From Bacteroidaceae bacterium (GTDB lineage: Bacteria; Bacteroidota; Bacteroidia; Bacteroidales; Bacteroidaceae), in NCBI GenBank assembly GCA_902362595.1, contig CABIXF010000011.1, positions 1-64,000 on the forward strand: 64,000 nt of DNA. The letters are read 5' to 3'. Made by a program: the position numbers and the translations under genes. This document shows positions 14,782 through 24,447 of this stretch, piece by piece. The notes below the pieces were generated by a model. That model made no database searches. It was given only the letters and a program-made list of their open reading frames with translations, and was not told the origin of the DNA. The stretch's first letter is position 1; each line of letters opens with the position of its first letter.

Positions 14782-15728
14782 TAGTTAGCGTATTTATGGT
14801 AAAGGAATGCGCACAAGGCTTCGTGACGGTGACGCATGTACACGAACAAGGAAGTCATCACCACAATCTCGAAGATAAAATACAACCAGGGCTCTCCAAT
14901 CAGCAGACTGATGTAGAGGGCTATCGCACGGGTGTTGAACGTCAGGATGTTGGTGTACTTCATCAGCGGAAGGCTCAGGGCACGGAACTCGTCACGCAGC
15001 GACTGAGGAATATTGTCGCCATAACGCTCCTGCACAAAGGCATAGAAACGCTGGAAATTCGGGGTCATCTGTTCCTGCTTGCGGGTATAGTTGCCGTAAA
15101 AATACAGGAAAGCTTTCCACCAGAAGTTGCCTTTCCAGGGCAGACTGTGGAAAATCTCACGCTGCTGCTTGAAGTTGTCCAGCTCACTGCCGGCCTTTCC
15201 CTTCAGGAAAAACAGGTGGATGTTGCGGTAATAATCGGCCAGCGTACATTGCTTGCTGTGGCACACCGTACCGGAGAACAAGGCAATCAGCCAGATATAA
15301 ATGCTCCAGGTCTGTCCGGAAGCCTCTCCGATATGGAAAGGAAGCGGCTGGTTCATCAGGCGCAGGCAGATGGCCGCATAAATCGTGATAAACCAAAGGT
15401 CGCCGGCAAATCCGTCGAGCATACGTCCCCAGCGGGTTTTCTTGCCGGTCATACGCGCCAGCTGTCCGTCGCAACTGTCATAATGGTTGGCCCACATCAG
15501 CAGAAAAATACCAATCAGCGTATGGGTCATGTCGGGATAATAGAACATTACCCCTGCCGCCACCCCGAGGATGATGGACAGGATGGTCACCACATTGGGA
15601 TGGACGCCGAAACGCTGGAAAAACAAGGCCCACACATAACCGATGGGGCGATTGAAATGGATGTCCAGAAACTCTTCTGTATCCATGGACTTGAAAGAAG
15701 CCTCTACTCCTTTTTTCTCCGTACTCAT
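14781..15728 (-). CDS. CDP-alcohol phosphatidyltransferase family membrane enzyme
   Basis: A 315-residue integral membrane protein that should transfer a phospho-alcohol from a CDP-linked donor to an acceptor with loss of CMP. The complete signature is present at about residues 82-109: D-x-x-D-G-x-x-A-R, eight residues, then G-x-x-x-D-x-x-x-D (YDSCDGQLARM ... WGRMLDGFAGD). The soluble N-terminus and a large insert near residues 165-235 make it longer than PgsA or PssA. It overlaps the ATP-grasp gene by 4 bp. With a nucleotidyltransferase two genes upstream, a locally made CDP-alcohol is likely. The product is unknown. Confidence 0.88.
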   Translation of the reverse strand: MSTEKKGVEASFKSMDTEEFLDIHFNRPIGYVWALFFQRFGVHPNVVTILSIILGVAAGVMFYYPDMTHTLIGIFLLMWANHYDSCDGQLARMTGKKTRWGRMLDGFAGDLWFITIYAAICLRLMNQPLPFHIGEASGQTWSIYIWLIALFSGTVCHSKQCTLADYYRNIHLFFLKGKAGSELDNFKQQREIFHSLPWKGNFWWKAFLYFYGNYTRKQEQMTPNFQRFYAFVQERYGDNIPQSLRDEFRALSLPLMKYTNILTFNTRAIALYISLLIGEPWLYFIFEIVVMTSLFVYMRHRHEALCAFLYHKYAN

Positions 15729-16594
15729 TCTTTTTCTAATTTGTGCATGATGCGGTTATAAATACATTTGGCTATTTCCGGTCCGGCTTCCACGCGGCAG
15801 CGGGCAAAGCTGGGCCAGTCGTTGAAATCGATGATACGGATTTCGCCCGTGGACGACACCACGCAGTCGCCTCCGTAAATAGGAACGTTCAGCACCTCGG
15901 CCGCCTTGTTGGCGTAGGCCTGCAGCTGCTTCACGTCGAAGGGGAATCCACGGGTCTCGCCATTGATGGCTTCCAGTCCGAACTTGCTGTGCGATTGTTC
16001 CGTGGGATAGAAACTGTAGAAGAAATCGGTTCCCTGCACCCCGTAGAACTTCACCAAATCACCTACCAGGTGCTCGTTGACCACGGCTACCGGGATGTTC
16101 CGTTTCCGGAAATCGGCCATCACCACTTCCGCCTCTTCCCGGCACTCCACATACACCACGTCTTCTTTCACCATGGCATGCGAATTACCCCGCTTGATCC
16201 AGCAAGGGAAAATGGAAGGGGTAAACTTCCCGTCGGTGGGAATAATGAAACTCTTCGGATGGGCTACCCCGTTTGCCATCAGCAGTTCCGTCATCTGCTG
16301 ACGGACACAATTATCGATGCCGTACGCTGAATTCACCACCAGCGCTCCCCCGGCTTCCAGTTCTTTCAAGCGTTCAATAGTGGCTCTGTCGCGCGCCATG
16401 TCAAAGATAAACGCTGCCTCTATCTTTTGGGCCACAAACTCCTTTTCCGGATACACAGTGACCTCACACCCCATTTTCTCCAATGCTTCTGCCGCCAACC
16501 GGAGGATGGCTGCGTCATTGTCTACGTGATTCGGGGAATACTCATTACCGCGGCTCACACCGACTACCCGAATCTTCTCTCCTCTCTTATACAT
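15725..16594 (-). CDS. ATP-grasp-like enzyme
   Basis: A 289-residue protein with the fold pattern of ATP-grasp ligases or kinases. The metal-binding end reads IYGGDCVVSSTGEIRIIDFNDWPSF, given in two parts as IYGGDCVVSSTGE and IRIIDFNDWPSF, where D, D and N would bind Mg-ATP; a lysine in CWIKRGNSH fits the nucleotide-binding strand. The family joins a carboxylate to an amine or thiol, or phosphorylates inositol-like substrates. Placement between a nucleotidyltransferase and a CDP-alcohol transferase suggests it prepares or decorates the polar head. It overlaps the next gene by 4 bp. Confidence 0.75.
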   Translation of the reverse strand: MYKRGEKIRVVGVSRGNEYSPNHVDNDAAILRLAAEALEKMGCEVTVYPEKEFVAQKIEAAFIFDMARDRATIERLKELEAGGALVVNSAYGIDNCVRQQMTELLMANGVAHPKSFIIPTDGKFTPSIFPCWIKRGNSHAMVKEDVVYVECREEAEVVMADFRKRNIPVAVVNEHLVGDLVKFYGVQGTDFFYSFYPTEQSHSKFGLEAINGETRGFPFDVKQLQAYANKAAEVLNVPIYGGDCVVSSTGEIRIIDFNDWPSFARCRVEAGPEIAKCIYNRIMHKLEKE

Positions 16595-16658
16595 TCTATT
16601 ATTATTCTAGATTTTACGCAAAAAATCAGGTTTTATTCTTTTATTTCGTTTGGTATAT

Positions 16659-17366
16659 TTAATCTTGTCCGTTCAAAAAAGCCTCTGCTTTCACGATGTC
16701 GTCCGCATGGTCCACATCCAGAATCTTTGAAAAAGGATAAGCCTTGAGCTGCAAACCGTCGGCCACCAGCTGACGCTGGAAGTTGCGCATGCGCGACATG
16801 CCCTGCGCCATGCATTTCTCCAACGTCACAATTGATTGGGGTGACAAGCAATAAATTCCGCCGGAAATGTAGCGTGTGTCGGGTTGCAGGCTGTCATAGA
16901 ACCCGGTGATACGATTTGACGCATCCGTCCCGATGTACAAAGGTTTCTCGTCGTCGATATAATCCGTCACGGCCATCATGCCGTCGCCATCGTAAGCCTT
17001 AAAGGCCTCAATGAAACGGGCAAACTCTTCTTCCCGGAAAATGGTGTCGACAGTGGTCAGACAGAAACGGTCGTCTTTCAAATAACGGCTCAACTCATAA
17101 AAACTGTGCATGGAGCTGGGGGTCGTTTTAACCACTACCCGCAAAGGTACTTCGGAGTTTTTTTCCAGTTCACGCAAATGCGCTTTCGTCAATGGCACCT
17201 CGTTGTTGATGATGACAACCACTTCTTCCGCCCCGTTCTGTGCGAAGATATGTATCAGGCGGTCAATCATGGCCACTCCGTTCAGTTGCACCAAAGGCTT
17301 GGGCAACTGAACTCCTTCTTGTGACAACCGGGACCCCTCCCCGGCTGATATGATTGCAAACTTCAT
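16659..17366 (-). CDS. Sugar/alcohol-phosphate nucleotidyltransferase
   Basis: A 235-residue NTP_transferase-fold protein. The nucleotide-binding motif is IISAGEGSRL followed by LPKPLVQLNG; TVDTIF provides the metal-binding aspartate and ILDVDHADDIV the second. It resembles enzymes that make CDP- or UDP-linked sugars, inositol or choline from NTP and the phosphate. The gene begins one base after the pdxA stop and is followed by a 64-bp AT-rich gap before the ATP-grasp gene. With the CDP-alcohol transferase in the same unit, a cytidylyltransferase making a CDP-alcohol is the most economical reading. Confidence 0.82.
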   Translation of the reverse strand: MKFAIISAGEGSRLSQEGVQLPKPLVQLNGVAMIDRLIHIFAQNGAEEVVVIINNEVPLTKAHLRELEKNSEVPLRVVVKTTPSSMHSFYELSRYLKDDRFCLTTVDTIFREEEFARFIEAFKAYDGDGMMAVTDYIDDEKPLYIGTDASNRITGFYDSLQPDTRYISGGIYCLSPQSIVTLEKCMAQGMSRMRNFQRQLVADGLQLKAYPFSKILDVDHADDIVKAEAFLNGQD

Positions 17367-17367
17367 G

Positions 17368-18462
17368 TTATTCTTCTTCTATGCTATCTAATTTCAGTTT
17401 ATCGCTATCGTCACGTTTTTCATAATACTGCTTGCGCAACGGGCGTGCGCTGATTTCCTTTTCCCATGCACGGTTGCGGAACACGTCCATGGCCACATAC
17501 ACGGCCTGACGGAACGAATCTTCCGAAGCCACGCCTTTTCCGGCAATGTCGTAGGCCGTGCCGTGAGCCGGCGAGGTGCGTACGATAGGCAGTCCGGCGG
17601 TGAAGTTCACACCCTCGTCCATGGCCAGTGCCTTGAACGGAGCCAGTCCCTGGTCGTGATACATGGCCAGGATACCGTCGAAGTGGGTATAGTTACCGGA
17701 ACCCATGAAACCGTCGGCCGGATAAGGTCCGAAGCACTGCACGCCCTTGGCAATCATTTCCTTCATGGCCGGAATGATAATCTCCTCTTCTTCCGTCCCC
17801 AGCAGGCCGTGGTCGCCGGCATGCGGATTCAAGGAAAATACGGCGATACGCGGGTTGTCGATACCGAAATCCTTCTTCAGCGACTGGTGGAAGATTTCCA
17901 TCTTTTCCATAATCAGTTCCTTGGTCAGCATGCCGGGGATGTCGCGCACCGGCACATGTCCCGTGACCAACGCCACGCGGAAGTCACCTTTCAGCAGAAT
18001 CATGAGAGCCTTCTGTCCGTCGCCCACCCGTTCCTCGATGTATTCCGTGTGTCCGGGAAAATGGAACGTATCCGACTGGATGGTATGCTTGTTGATGGGA
18101 GCCGTGACCAGCACATCGAACAAACCGGCCCGATAATCGGCCAGTGCTTTTTCCAGCGCCGTCAGTGCCGCCTTTCCCGCTTCGGGAGTCGGTTTGGAAA
18201 GTTCCACCTTCAGTTCTTCCTCAATGCAGTTCACCACATTCACCCTTCCGTCCTGCGCATCTTCTGCCGTATTCACGATACTGAAGTTGGTCGGTATCTC
18301 CATGGCCTTGCGATGATAAGCCGCCACCTTAGGCGAACCATAGATGACCGGTGTACACAGTTCCAGCATGGTCGGGTCGGAGAAGGTTTTCAAGATCACT
18401 TCATAACCTACTCCATTTATATCTCCGTGAGTGATTCCCACTCTAATTTTACGATTTTCCAT
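17368..18462 (-). CDS. pdxA: 4-hydroxythreonine-4-phosphate dehydrogenase
   Basis: A 364-residue PdxA, which oxidises 4-phosphohydroxy-L-threonine in the DXP-dependent route to pyridoxal 5'-phosphate. Recognisable stretches are GITHGDINGVGYEVILKT at the start, DVLVTAPINKHTIQ, FPGHTEYIEE, SLNPHAGDHGLLG and MYHDQGLAPFKAL, which carry the substrate and metal-binding histidines. It is longer than E. coli PdxA by about 35 residues, partly a C-terminal charged tail after RPLRKQYYEK. It starts 2 bp after the DUF4837 gene and abuts the nucleotidyltransferase gene, within the long minus-strand unit. Confidence 0.93.
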   Translation of the reverse strand: MENRKIRVGITHGDINGVGYEVILKTFSDPTMLELCTPVIYGSPKVAAYHRKAMEIPTNFSIVNTAEDAQDGRVNVVNCIEEELKVELSKPTPEAGKAALTALEKALADYRAGLFDVLVTAPINKHTIQSDTFHFPGHTEYIEERVGDGQKALMILLKGDFRVALVTGHVPVRDIPGMLTKELIMEKMEIFHQSLKKDFGIDNPRIAVFSLNPHAGDHGLLGTEEEEIIIPAMKEMIAKGVQCFGPYPADGFMGSGNYTHFDGILAMYHDQGLAPFKALAMDEGVNFTAGLPIVRTSPAHGTAYDIAGKGVASEDSFRQAVYVAMDVFRNRAWEKEISARPLRKQYYEKRDDSDKLKLDSIEEE

Positions 18463-18464
18463 AT

Positions 18465-19529
18465 TTATTGCTTATTCTGTTCAGCTTCTTTTTTCACTTG
18501 CTCTTCCGAAATGGTATTGTCTACCGGAATTTCCGACACTTCTTTTTCCGACGGAAGCTGCAAGGTGTAAAGCGCCGCATTCAACTTACGAATCTGGTCG
18601 CGTTTCAGCTTGCCCGGGTTATAGACAAATCCTTCCACCACGATGACGCGGGCATGCTCACGGTCTACCCGTACATGTGATACAAACGGGCCTCCCATGG
18701 CATCATTCTTCATGTCCCACAAGCCGCGGGCTTCAAACGCATAATCTCCTTTCACGGCAATGTTGCGGGTAGTAAGGAAGATGGAGTCGGATGTTTCCAT
18801 GTACATGCCTTCCCGTTCACCCGGCAGGTTGACCTTCATCACCGAGTCGCGCTTGTGGATAAAATATTCCTTGGTAAAAGTATCCTTATCGCGGAACGGA
18901 TAGGAATACATCACAAAGTTCAGGTCGTTCAGGTTGCTGGAAGCCCAAAGAAAATCTTTTCCTACCTTATACGACTCCAGTTCCACCGGCATCCAGATGT
19001 CACAGTCAAACAGGCTCTTCACCTTCGTAGAAATCAGTTCGCTGTGCTTCTTTTCCAGCAATTTAATCTGACGGTTCATCTCGGCACGGGTGAAGAAATC
19101 GATAATCACCTGTCCGTTCTTCGACACATAATCGGCAAACTCCTGCTGGTTGGGTGCCTGGATGGTCATAATCATCTGCGGAGAAGAATAGGCATCACGG
19201 GTATATTTGAACTTGGGCTGGGTATAGATGTCCTGAATGTCCACGATAATAATGTTACGGAACAGACGGATCGACCGGTTGAACGCATCCGGTCGCACAC
19301 GCGAAATACGGAACGAACGTTCCGGCTGCGGCAATCCCGGTACATCGGTGTCCAACACATGGAAAAGGGCACTGTCCGGACTCATCCAACATTTGTCGTC
19401 GGCCACTACCATCACTTCGTAGGGGCGTCCGCTGGACCCCGGAGTGATGATGCTCTTTCCGCTGTTACGGCAGGAAGAGAATGACAGCACTGCCAAGGCT
19501 ATCCCAAGATAAAATGTTACTCGTTTCAT
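18465..19529 (-). CDS. DUF4837 family lipoprotein
   Basis: A 354-residue envelope protein with a lipobox-type signal (LAVLSFSSC, Cys at about residue 20). The body matches the Bacteroidetes DUF4837 family by its characteristic GRPYEVMVVADDKCW opening and repeated beta-rich segments. Function is unknown. It lies 12 bp after rlmN and 2 bp before pdxA. No catalytic motif stands out. Confidence 0.85.
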   Translation of the reverse strand: MKRVTFYLGIALAVLSFSSCRNSGKSIITPGSSGRPYEVMVVADDKCWMSPDSALFHVLDTDVPGLPQPERSFRISRVRPDAFNRSIRLFRNIIIVDIQDIYTQPKFKYTRDAYSSPQMIMTIQAPNQQEFADYVSKNGQVIIDFFTRAEMNRQIKLLEKKHSELISTKVKSLFDCDIWMPVELESYKVGKDFLWASSNLNDLNFVMYSYPFRDKDTFTKEYFIHKRDSVMKVNLPGEREGMYMETSDSIFLTTRNIAVKGDYAFEARGLWDMKNDAMGGPFVSHVRVDREHARVIVVEGFVYNPGKLKRDQIRKLNAALYTLQLPSEKEVSEIPVDNTISEEQVKKEAEQNKQ

Positions 19530-19541
19530 AATATTCTGGTA

Positions 19542-20597
19542 TTAAATGGTTTCACTTTCTTTTTCTTTCTTCTCGGCCTGTTGCTGGGCGGTGGAAAGCA
19601 TGCCGCAAGCGGCAAAAATATCTTCTCCGCGGGAGGCACGGATGGTGGCAAACAAGCCATGCTGAGTCAGATAATCACGGAAGGCAATCATCGACTCCAT
19701 ATCGGCCCCTTCCAAATCCACATTCGGGATGGCATGGAAACGAATCAGGTTCATCCGGCAATCCAGTCCCCGCAACAGCTTGACCAGTTCCTTGGCGTAA
19801 ATCAAGCTGTCGTTCACGCCCTTGAACACGATGTATTCAAAAGACAGGCGGCGTTGCTTGCTGAAATCATATTTGCGGAGGATGTCCACGATTTCCGTGA
19901 TGGAGAACGCCTTCTCGGCCGGCATCAGTTCCCGGCGCTGAGCGGGAAACGGCGAATGCAGGCTGATGGCCAGGTGGCAGTCGCTCTCTTCCAGGAAGCG
20001 CTCCAACCCTTTCCGCAGACCTACGGACGACACCGTGATACGCTTCGGGCTCCATTTGTAGCCATAATCGGCCGTCAGGATTTCCAAGGCACGCAACACT
20101 TCATCGAGGTTGTCGAACGGCTCTCCCATTCCCATGAACACCACATTGGTCAGGGTGTCCCGCTCGGGCACTGAATAAATCTGGTTCAGAATCTGGGCAG
20201 CCGTCAGGCTGGTGGTGTACCCTTGCTTTCCGGTCATACAGAACTTACAGTTCATCTTGCATCCCACTTGCGAAGACACGCAGAGCGTGGCCCGGTCTTC
20301 GTCGGGAATATATACGGATTCGATGTAATCACCTTCGGGCGTGCAAAACAAGTACTTCACTGTTCCGTCTACCGAACGCATCGCATGCACCGGTGCACTG
20401 GCCCCCACTTCGTAGTTCTCCATCAACCGCTCCCGGTTCTTCAATGAAAGGTTGGTCATCTCTTCAATCGAACCCACCTTCTTGTCGTACAACCACGAAG
20501 CAATCTGTCCGGCCGTAAACTTGGGCATCCCCAAATCCTGCACAATCGCTTTCAATTCGCTCAGTGTTTTCCCCAATAAAGGAGTTTTTGTCATCAT
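19542..20597 (-). CDS. rlmN: Dual-specificity rRNA/tRNA adenine C2-methyltransferase
   Basis: RlmN methylates A2503 of 23S rRNA and A37 of some tRNAs by radical SAM chemistry. The iron-sulfur motif CKMNCKFC is present, as are the conserved Cys of FAACGML used for the methyl intermediate, and GMGEPFDN for SAM binding. The open frame extends to 20630, but that start would lie upstream of the expected transcription start, since the -7 box is at 20628-20635; the Met at 20597 (MMTKTPLL) is chosen, giving 351 residues. It heads the nine-gene minus-strand unit. Confidence 0.92.
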   Translation of the reverse strand: MMTKTPLLGKTLSELKAIVQDLGMPKFTAGQIASWLYDKKVGSIEEMTNLSLKNRERLMENYEVGASAPVHAMRSVDGTVKYLFCTPEGDYIESVYIPDEDRATLCVSSQVGCKMNCKFCMTGKQGYTTSLTAAQILNQIYSVPERDTLTNVVFMGMGEPFDNLDEVLRALEILTADYGYKWSPKRITVSSVGLRKGLERFLEESDCHLAISLHSPFPAQRRELMPAEKAFSITEIVDILRKYDFSKQRRLSFEYIVFKGVNDSLIYAKELVKLLRGLDCRMNLIRFHAIPNVDLEGADMESMIAFRDYLTQHGLFATIRASRGEDIFAACGMLSTAQQQAEKKEKESETI

Positions 20598-20627
20598 AAT
20601 TCTCTTATATTCTACACATTTAGCGTA

Positions 20628-20635
20628 CAAAGTTA
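20628..20635 (-). promoter_or_regulatory. -7 box of the rlmN unit
   Basis: On the minus strand this reads TAACTTTG. It lies 30 bp before the chosen rlmN ATG and rules out the more upstream start. Confidence 0.6.
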
Positions 20636-20658
20636 GGGAAAAAATAAGATATATTCCC

Positions 20659-20666
20659 TATCTTTG
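20659..20666 (+). promoter_or_regulatory. -7 box of the GT2-DUF4922 operon
   Basis: TATCTTTG matches TAnnTTTG, 20 bp before the ATG at 20687. It is divergent from the rlmN promoter. Confidence 0.6.
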
Positions 20667-20686
20667 TCCGTATAAATGTATTAAAT

Positions 20687-23119
20687 ATGAATAATCTAGT
20701 GACTTGTTTCCTTCCTTACGAAGGTGATAACCAACAGAATAAGACCATCGAGGGACTGAGCGCCAGTTCCCGGACAGACCAGATATTCCTACTAACCGAC
20801 CACCCGGAAAACGCAGGTGCCCCTACCGGCAAATGCCGCATCCTCCCGTTTTTCTCTTTCCAGCAGACCGACGGCATCCGACAGATGCTCGCTCTGACGC
20901 ATACGCCCTACCTGCTCATCTACACCAAGACGCAGGCGCTGGACATGGGATACATGGCGCTGGAACGCATGTGCGACTACCTGGGTGCCCCGGAGACCGG
21001 CATGGTCTATGCCGACCACTACCAGGTGGCCGACGGGGTGCGACAGCCTCATCCGGTCATCGACTACCAGCCGGGAAGCGTGCGCGATGATTTCGACTTC
21101 GGCTCGGTGCTGCTTTTCAAGACGGCGGCCTTGCAGGAAGCCTTTGAATGTATCACCCACCAGCCGGAATACCGCTACTCGGCCCTCTATGCCGTGCGAC
21201 TGGCCCTCTCCCAACAGCACGAACTGACTCATATCCGCGAGTATCTTTATACCGAAATTGAAGAAGACACCCGCAAGTCGGGCGAGAAGCAGTTCGACTA
21301 CGTGGACCCGCGCAACCGGAGTGTACAACTGGAACGGGAAACGGCCTTTACCTATTATTTAAAGCATATCGGGGCTTTCCTGCCTCCGGTACAACGGGAC
21401 ATCGACCTTACGGAAGGAGAATTTGCCTACGAGGCGTCGGTCATCATCCCCGTACGCAACCGCATCCGCACCATTGCCGATGCCATTGATTCCGTCTTGA
21501 CCCAAGAGACCGATTTTCCTTTCAACGTGATTGTCATCGACAACCATTCGACCGACGGCACCACGGAGTGCATCGACCGCTATGCCGGCAACGAGAAGGT
21601 AATCCACCTCATTCCGGAACGGGACGACCTGGGTATCGGCGGATGCTGGAACCTGGGCGTACATCATCCGCTCTGCGGACGCTTTGCCGTGCAACTGGAC
21701 AGTGACGATTTGTACAGCAGTCCGTCTACCCTCCAGACGATTGTCGACAAATTCCGTCGGGAACGCTGCGCCATGGTCATCGGTTCGTACCGCATGACCA
21801 ATTTCCAGCTGGAGACTTTGCCGCCGGGCGTCATCGACCACAAGGAATGGACCGACACCAACGGTCATAACAATGCCCTCCGCATCAACGGACTGGGCGC
21901 ACCCCGCGCTTTCTTCACCCCGCTGCTACGGAAGATACGTGTGCCGAACACCAGCTACGGCGAAGACTATGCCCTGGGACTGGCCTTCTCCCGCGAATAC
22001 CGCATCAGCCGTATCTATGATGTGCTTTATCTGTGCCGCCGCTGGGAAGGCAACTCCGACGCGGCCTTGAGCATCGAAAAACAGAATCAGAACAACAGCT
22101 ATAAGGACAGCCTGCGTACGCTAGAAATACGCAAACGGCAAGCCATGCTCCGCCGTCCGCTTTCCTGGGAAGAAGCCTCTCCGGAGATTTCGGCAGAGGC
22201 CTTCATCCACCACCAGCTGGACACCTGGCCGCTGGCTCGCAAGAACCATGAGGCCTTGGCCGACGTGCAAACCCGCACGCTTCCGCTGGACGGCAACCCC
22301 ATCACCGTGCAGTTCAACCCGGCCCGTGCCGTTTCCACCTGTGCCAAAGTGGACAAGGCTTCCATTGCGGCCCGCCCCTGTTTCCTCTGCCTGAGCCACA
22401 AGCCGGAAGAGCAACAGAGTCTCCGCATCCTGCTGGACGAAGCTTTCAGTCTGCGGCTGAACCCCTATCCTATCCTGCCGGGACACCTCACGATTTCCAC
22501 GGAACGGCATCAGTGGCAGACTTTGGCCGACAAGACCGCCCGCCGGTTGCCTGAGCGGCTGGTCGACTGGCTGGAAAAACATTTTGCCGAGGGCTACACC
22601 GTATTCTATAACGGAGCCAAATGCGGCGCCTCCGCTCCCGACCATTTCCATTTCCAGGCCGTACGTCAGAAAGATGTGCCCCTCATCCAGCAATGGGACA
22701 AACTGATGGACACCGCCGTAGAAAAAGGTTTCGAGCCGCTCGCCGACGGGAAATCCTGCATTGCCTACGACATTGAAGGATACATCTGTCCACTGCGTGC
22801 CTTCATTACCCAGGGAGGAATGGGTACCGGCATCCGGCTGATTGACAGCTACCTGCGCAGCCTGCCCTTGCCCGAAGGAGAGATGGAGCCCCGCTACAAC
22901 CTGTTTGCCTGGAACGACCCCCGCTACGGGTTTGTCACGGTCTACATTCCGCGTACCGTCCACCGTCCGCAATGCTACACCGCCGAAGGGGATGCCCAAC
23001 TGCTCGTCAGTCCCGGTGCCCTCGACATGGCCGGCATCCTCGTAACGGCCCGCGAAGAAGATTTCCAAAAACTGAATGCCGACATCCTACGACAAATCTA
23101 TCACGAAGTAACACATTAA
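20687..23119 (+). CDS. Fusion of glycosyltransferase family 2 and DUF4922 (HIT/GalT-like) domains
   Basis: An 810-residue, apparently cytoplasmic protein of three parts. Residues 1-235 look like a degenerate GT-A domain ([28 protein letters not shown]). Residues 245-480 are a GT2 domain: [30 protein letters not shown], and the metal site QLDSDDLY. Residues 520-805 match DUF4922, related to HIT and galactose-1-phosphate uridylyltransferases, with [12 protein letters not shown] carrying an H-x-H-x-Q triad and RPCFLC a possible zinc pair. Together this suggests one enzyme that both makes or salvages a sugar nucleotide and uses it. It is first in an operon with SpoIID and AmpG-like genes. Confidence 0.82.
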   Translation: MNNLVTCFLPYEGDNQQNKTIEGLSASSRTDQIFLLTDHPENAGAPTGKCRILPFFSFQQTDGIRQMLALTHTPYLLIYTKTQALDMGYMALERMCDYLGAPETGMVYADHYQVADGVRQPHPVIDYQPGSVRDDFDFGSVLLFKTAALQEAFECITHQPEYRYSALYAVRLALSQQHELTHIREYLYTEIEEDTRKSGEKQFDYVDPRNRSVQLERETAFTYYLKHIGAFLPPVQRDIDLTEGEFAYEASVIIPVRNRIRTIADAIDSVLTQETDFPFNVIVIDNHSTDGTTECIDRYAGNEKVIHLIPERDDLGIGGCWNLGVHHPLCGRFAVQLDSDDLYSSPSTLQTIVDKFRRERCAMVIGSYRMTNFQLETLPPGVIDHKEWTDTNGHNNALRINGLGAPRAFFTPLLRKIRVPNTSYGEDYALGLAFSREYRISRIYDVLYLCRRWEGNSDAALSIEKQNQNNSYKDSLRTLEIRKRQAMLRRPLSWEEASPEISAEAFIHHQLDTWPLARKNHEALADVQTRTLPLDGNPITVQFNPARAVSTCAKVDKASIAARPCFLCLSHKPEEQQSLRILLDEAFSLRLNPYPILPGHLTISTERHQWQTLADKTARRLPERLVDWLEKHFAEGYTVFYNGAKCGASAPDHFHFQAVRQKDVPLIQQWDKLMDTAVEKGFEPLADGKSCIAYDIEGYICPLRAFITQGGMGTGIRLIDSYLRSLPLPEGEMEPRYNLFAWNDPRYGFVTVYIPRTVHRPQCYTAEGDAQLLVSPGALDMAGILVTAREEDFQKLNADILRQIYHEVTH

Positions 23120-23124
23120 GCATC

Positions 23125-24435
23125 ATGAAAGAACCCGAAATAAACGTGGGCATCGTCAATGCCCTTGAAATACATTTCACCCTCAATGCCAAGTTCCTGG
23201 CCAAAGGAGAAACCGTCTCCGGCAAGCAGCATGTATCCTTCGACGAAGGAGGCATCTTCTGGAACGGCAACGTGTACCGCGAACTGACTTTTACCCCACT
23301 GGAAGACGACGCTTCCTTCTCGCTCGAAGACGTGACCATCGGCATCAACTTCCATTGGGAGCGACAGGAGACACAGACCTTCCTGGGCACCCTGCGACTG
23401 GTAGTAGACGAGGGAAAAATTACGGCCATCAACCAACTTCCAGCCGAAGACTACCTAACCAGCGTCATTTCGTCGGAGATGAGTGCCACCTCTTCCCTGG
23501 AGTTCCTGAAAGCCCATGCCGTGATTTCTCGGAGCTGGCTGCTGGCCCAGATTGAGAAGCGGAAAGCCCTCAGCAAACAAGACGGAGGTTTCTTCCCCTT
23601 CTTCAAGACCGATACGGAATATATCCGCTGGTACGACCGCGAAGACCATACCATCTTCGATGTCTGCGCCGACGACCATTGTCAGCGCTACCAAGGCATC
23701 ACCCGCGCATCGAACCAGAGCGTGGTGGAAGCGGTCAAGGAAACCCGCGGACAGGTGCTCATGTACAAGCACGCCATCTGCGACGCCCGTTTCTCCAAGT
23801 GCTGCGGCGGGGTGACCGAAGAGTTCAACTACTGCTGGGAGGACAAGAAATATCCCTACCTCAGTGCCGTGCGCGACCTGGACACCGAATCCCCGCTGCC
23901 CGACCTGACAAAGGAGGAGGAAGCCGAACGCTGGATTCGCCAACGACCAGAATCGTTCTGCCACACCACCGACCCGAAAATTCTCTCCCAGATTCTCAAC
24001 CACTACGACCAGGAGACACAGGATTTCTACCGCTGGAAGGTGATGTATACGCAGGAGGAACTGGCCGGACTGATTGCCACCCACACTAAAAGTGACTACG
24101 GCGAGATTCTCGACCTCATTCCCGTGGAACGTGGAAAGTCGGGCCGCATCAGCCGCCTGAAGATTGTAGGTACTTTGAAGACGATGATTATCGGAAAGGA
24201 ACTGGAGATACGACGGACCCTCTCACCCACCCACCTGTTCAGCTCGGCCTTCGTGGTCGACAAGGGACCGGAAGTGAACGGCGTACCGGAATGGTTCGAA
24301 CTGACCGGCGCCGGATGGGGACACGGCGTGGGACTCTGCCAGATTGGCGCCGCCGTGATGGGCGAAAAAGGCTATGCCTACGACCAGATTCTGCTGCACT
24401 ACTACCAGGGAGCTGAAATCCGCAAGTTATACTAA
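23125..24435 (+). CDS. SpoIID/LytB domain protein
   Basis: A 436-residue protein starting at ATG 23125, 5 bp after the upstream gene. The SpoIID domain is clear: LPAEDYLTSVISSEMSATSS, LKAHAVISRSW, SNQSVVEAVKETRGQVL, FSKCCGGVTE, and near the end GAGWGHGVGLCQIGA. In sporulating bacteria SpoIID is a lytic transglycosylase acting on peptide-free glycan; LytB homologues stimulate amidases. No signal peptide is visible, which is odd for a wall enzyme and suggests it works on imported muropeptides in the cytoplasm. Its neighbours, a GalT-like fusion and an AmpG-like permease, fit that idea. Confidence 0.85.
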   Translation: MKEPEINVGIVNALEIHFTLNAKFLAKGETVSGKQHVSFDEGGIFWNGNVYRELTFTPLEDDASFSLEDVTIGINFHWERQETQTFLGTLRLVVDEGKITAINQLPAEDYLTSVISSEMSATSSLEFLKAHAVISRSWLLAQIEKRKALSKQDGGFFPFFKTDTEYIRWYDREDHTIFDVCADDHCQRYQGITRASNQSVVEAVKETRGQVLMYKHAICDARFSKCCGGVTEEFNYCWEDKKYPYLSAVRDLDTESPLPDLTKEEEAERWIRQRPESFCHTTDPKILSQILNHYDQETQDFYRWKVMYTQEELAGLIATHTKSDYGEILDLIPVERGKSGRISRLKIVGTLKTMIIGKELEIRRTLSPTHLFSSAFVVDKGPEVNGVPEWFELTGAGWGHGVGLCQIGAAVMGEKGYAYDQILLHYYQGAEIRKLY

Positions 24436-24447
24436 ATCCTGACGGCC

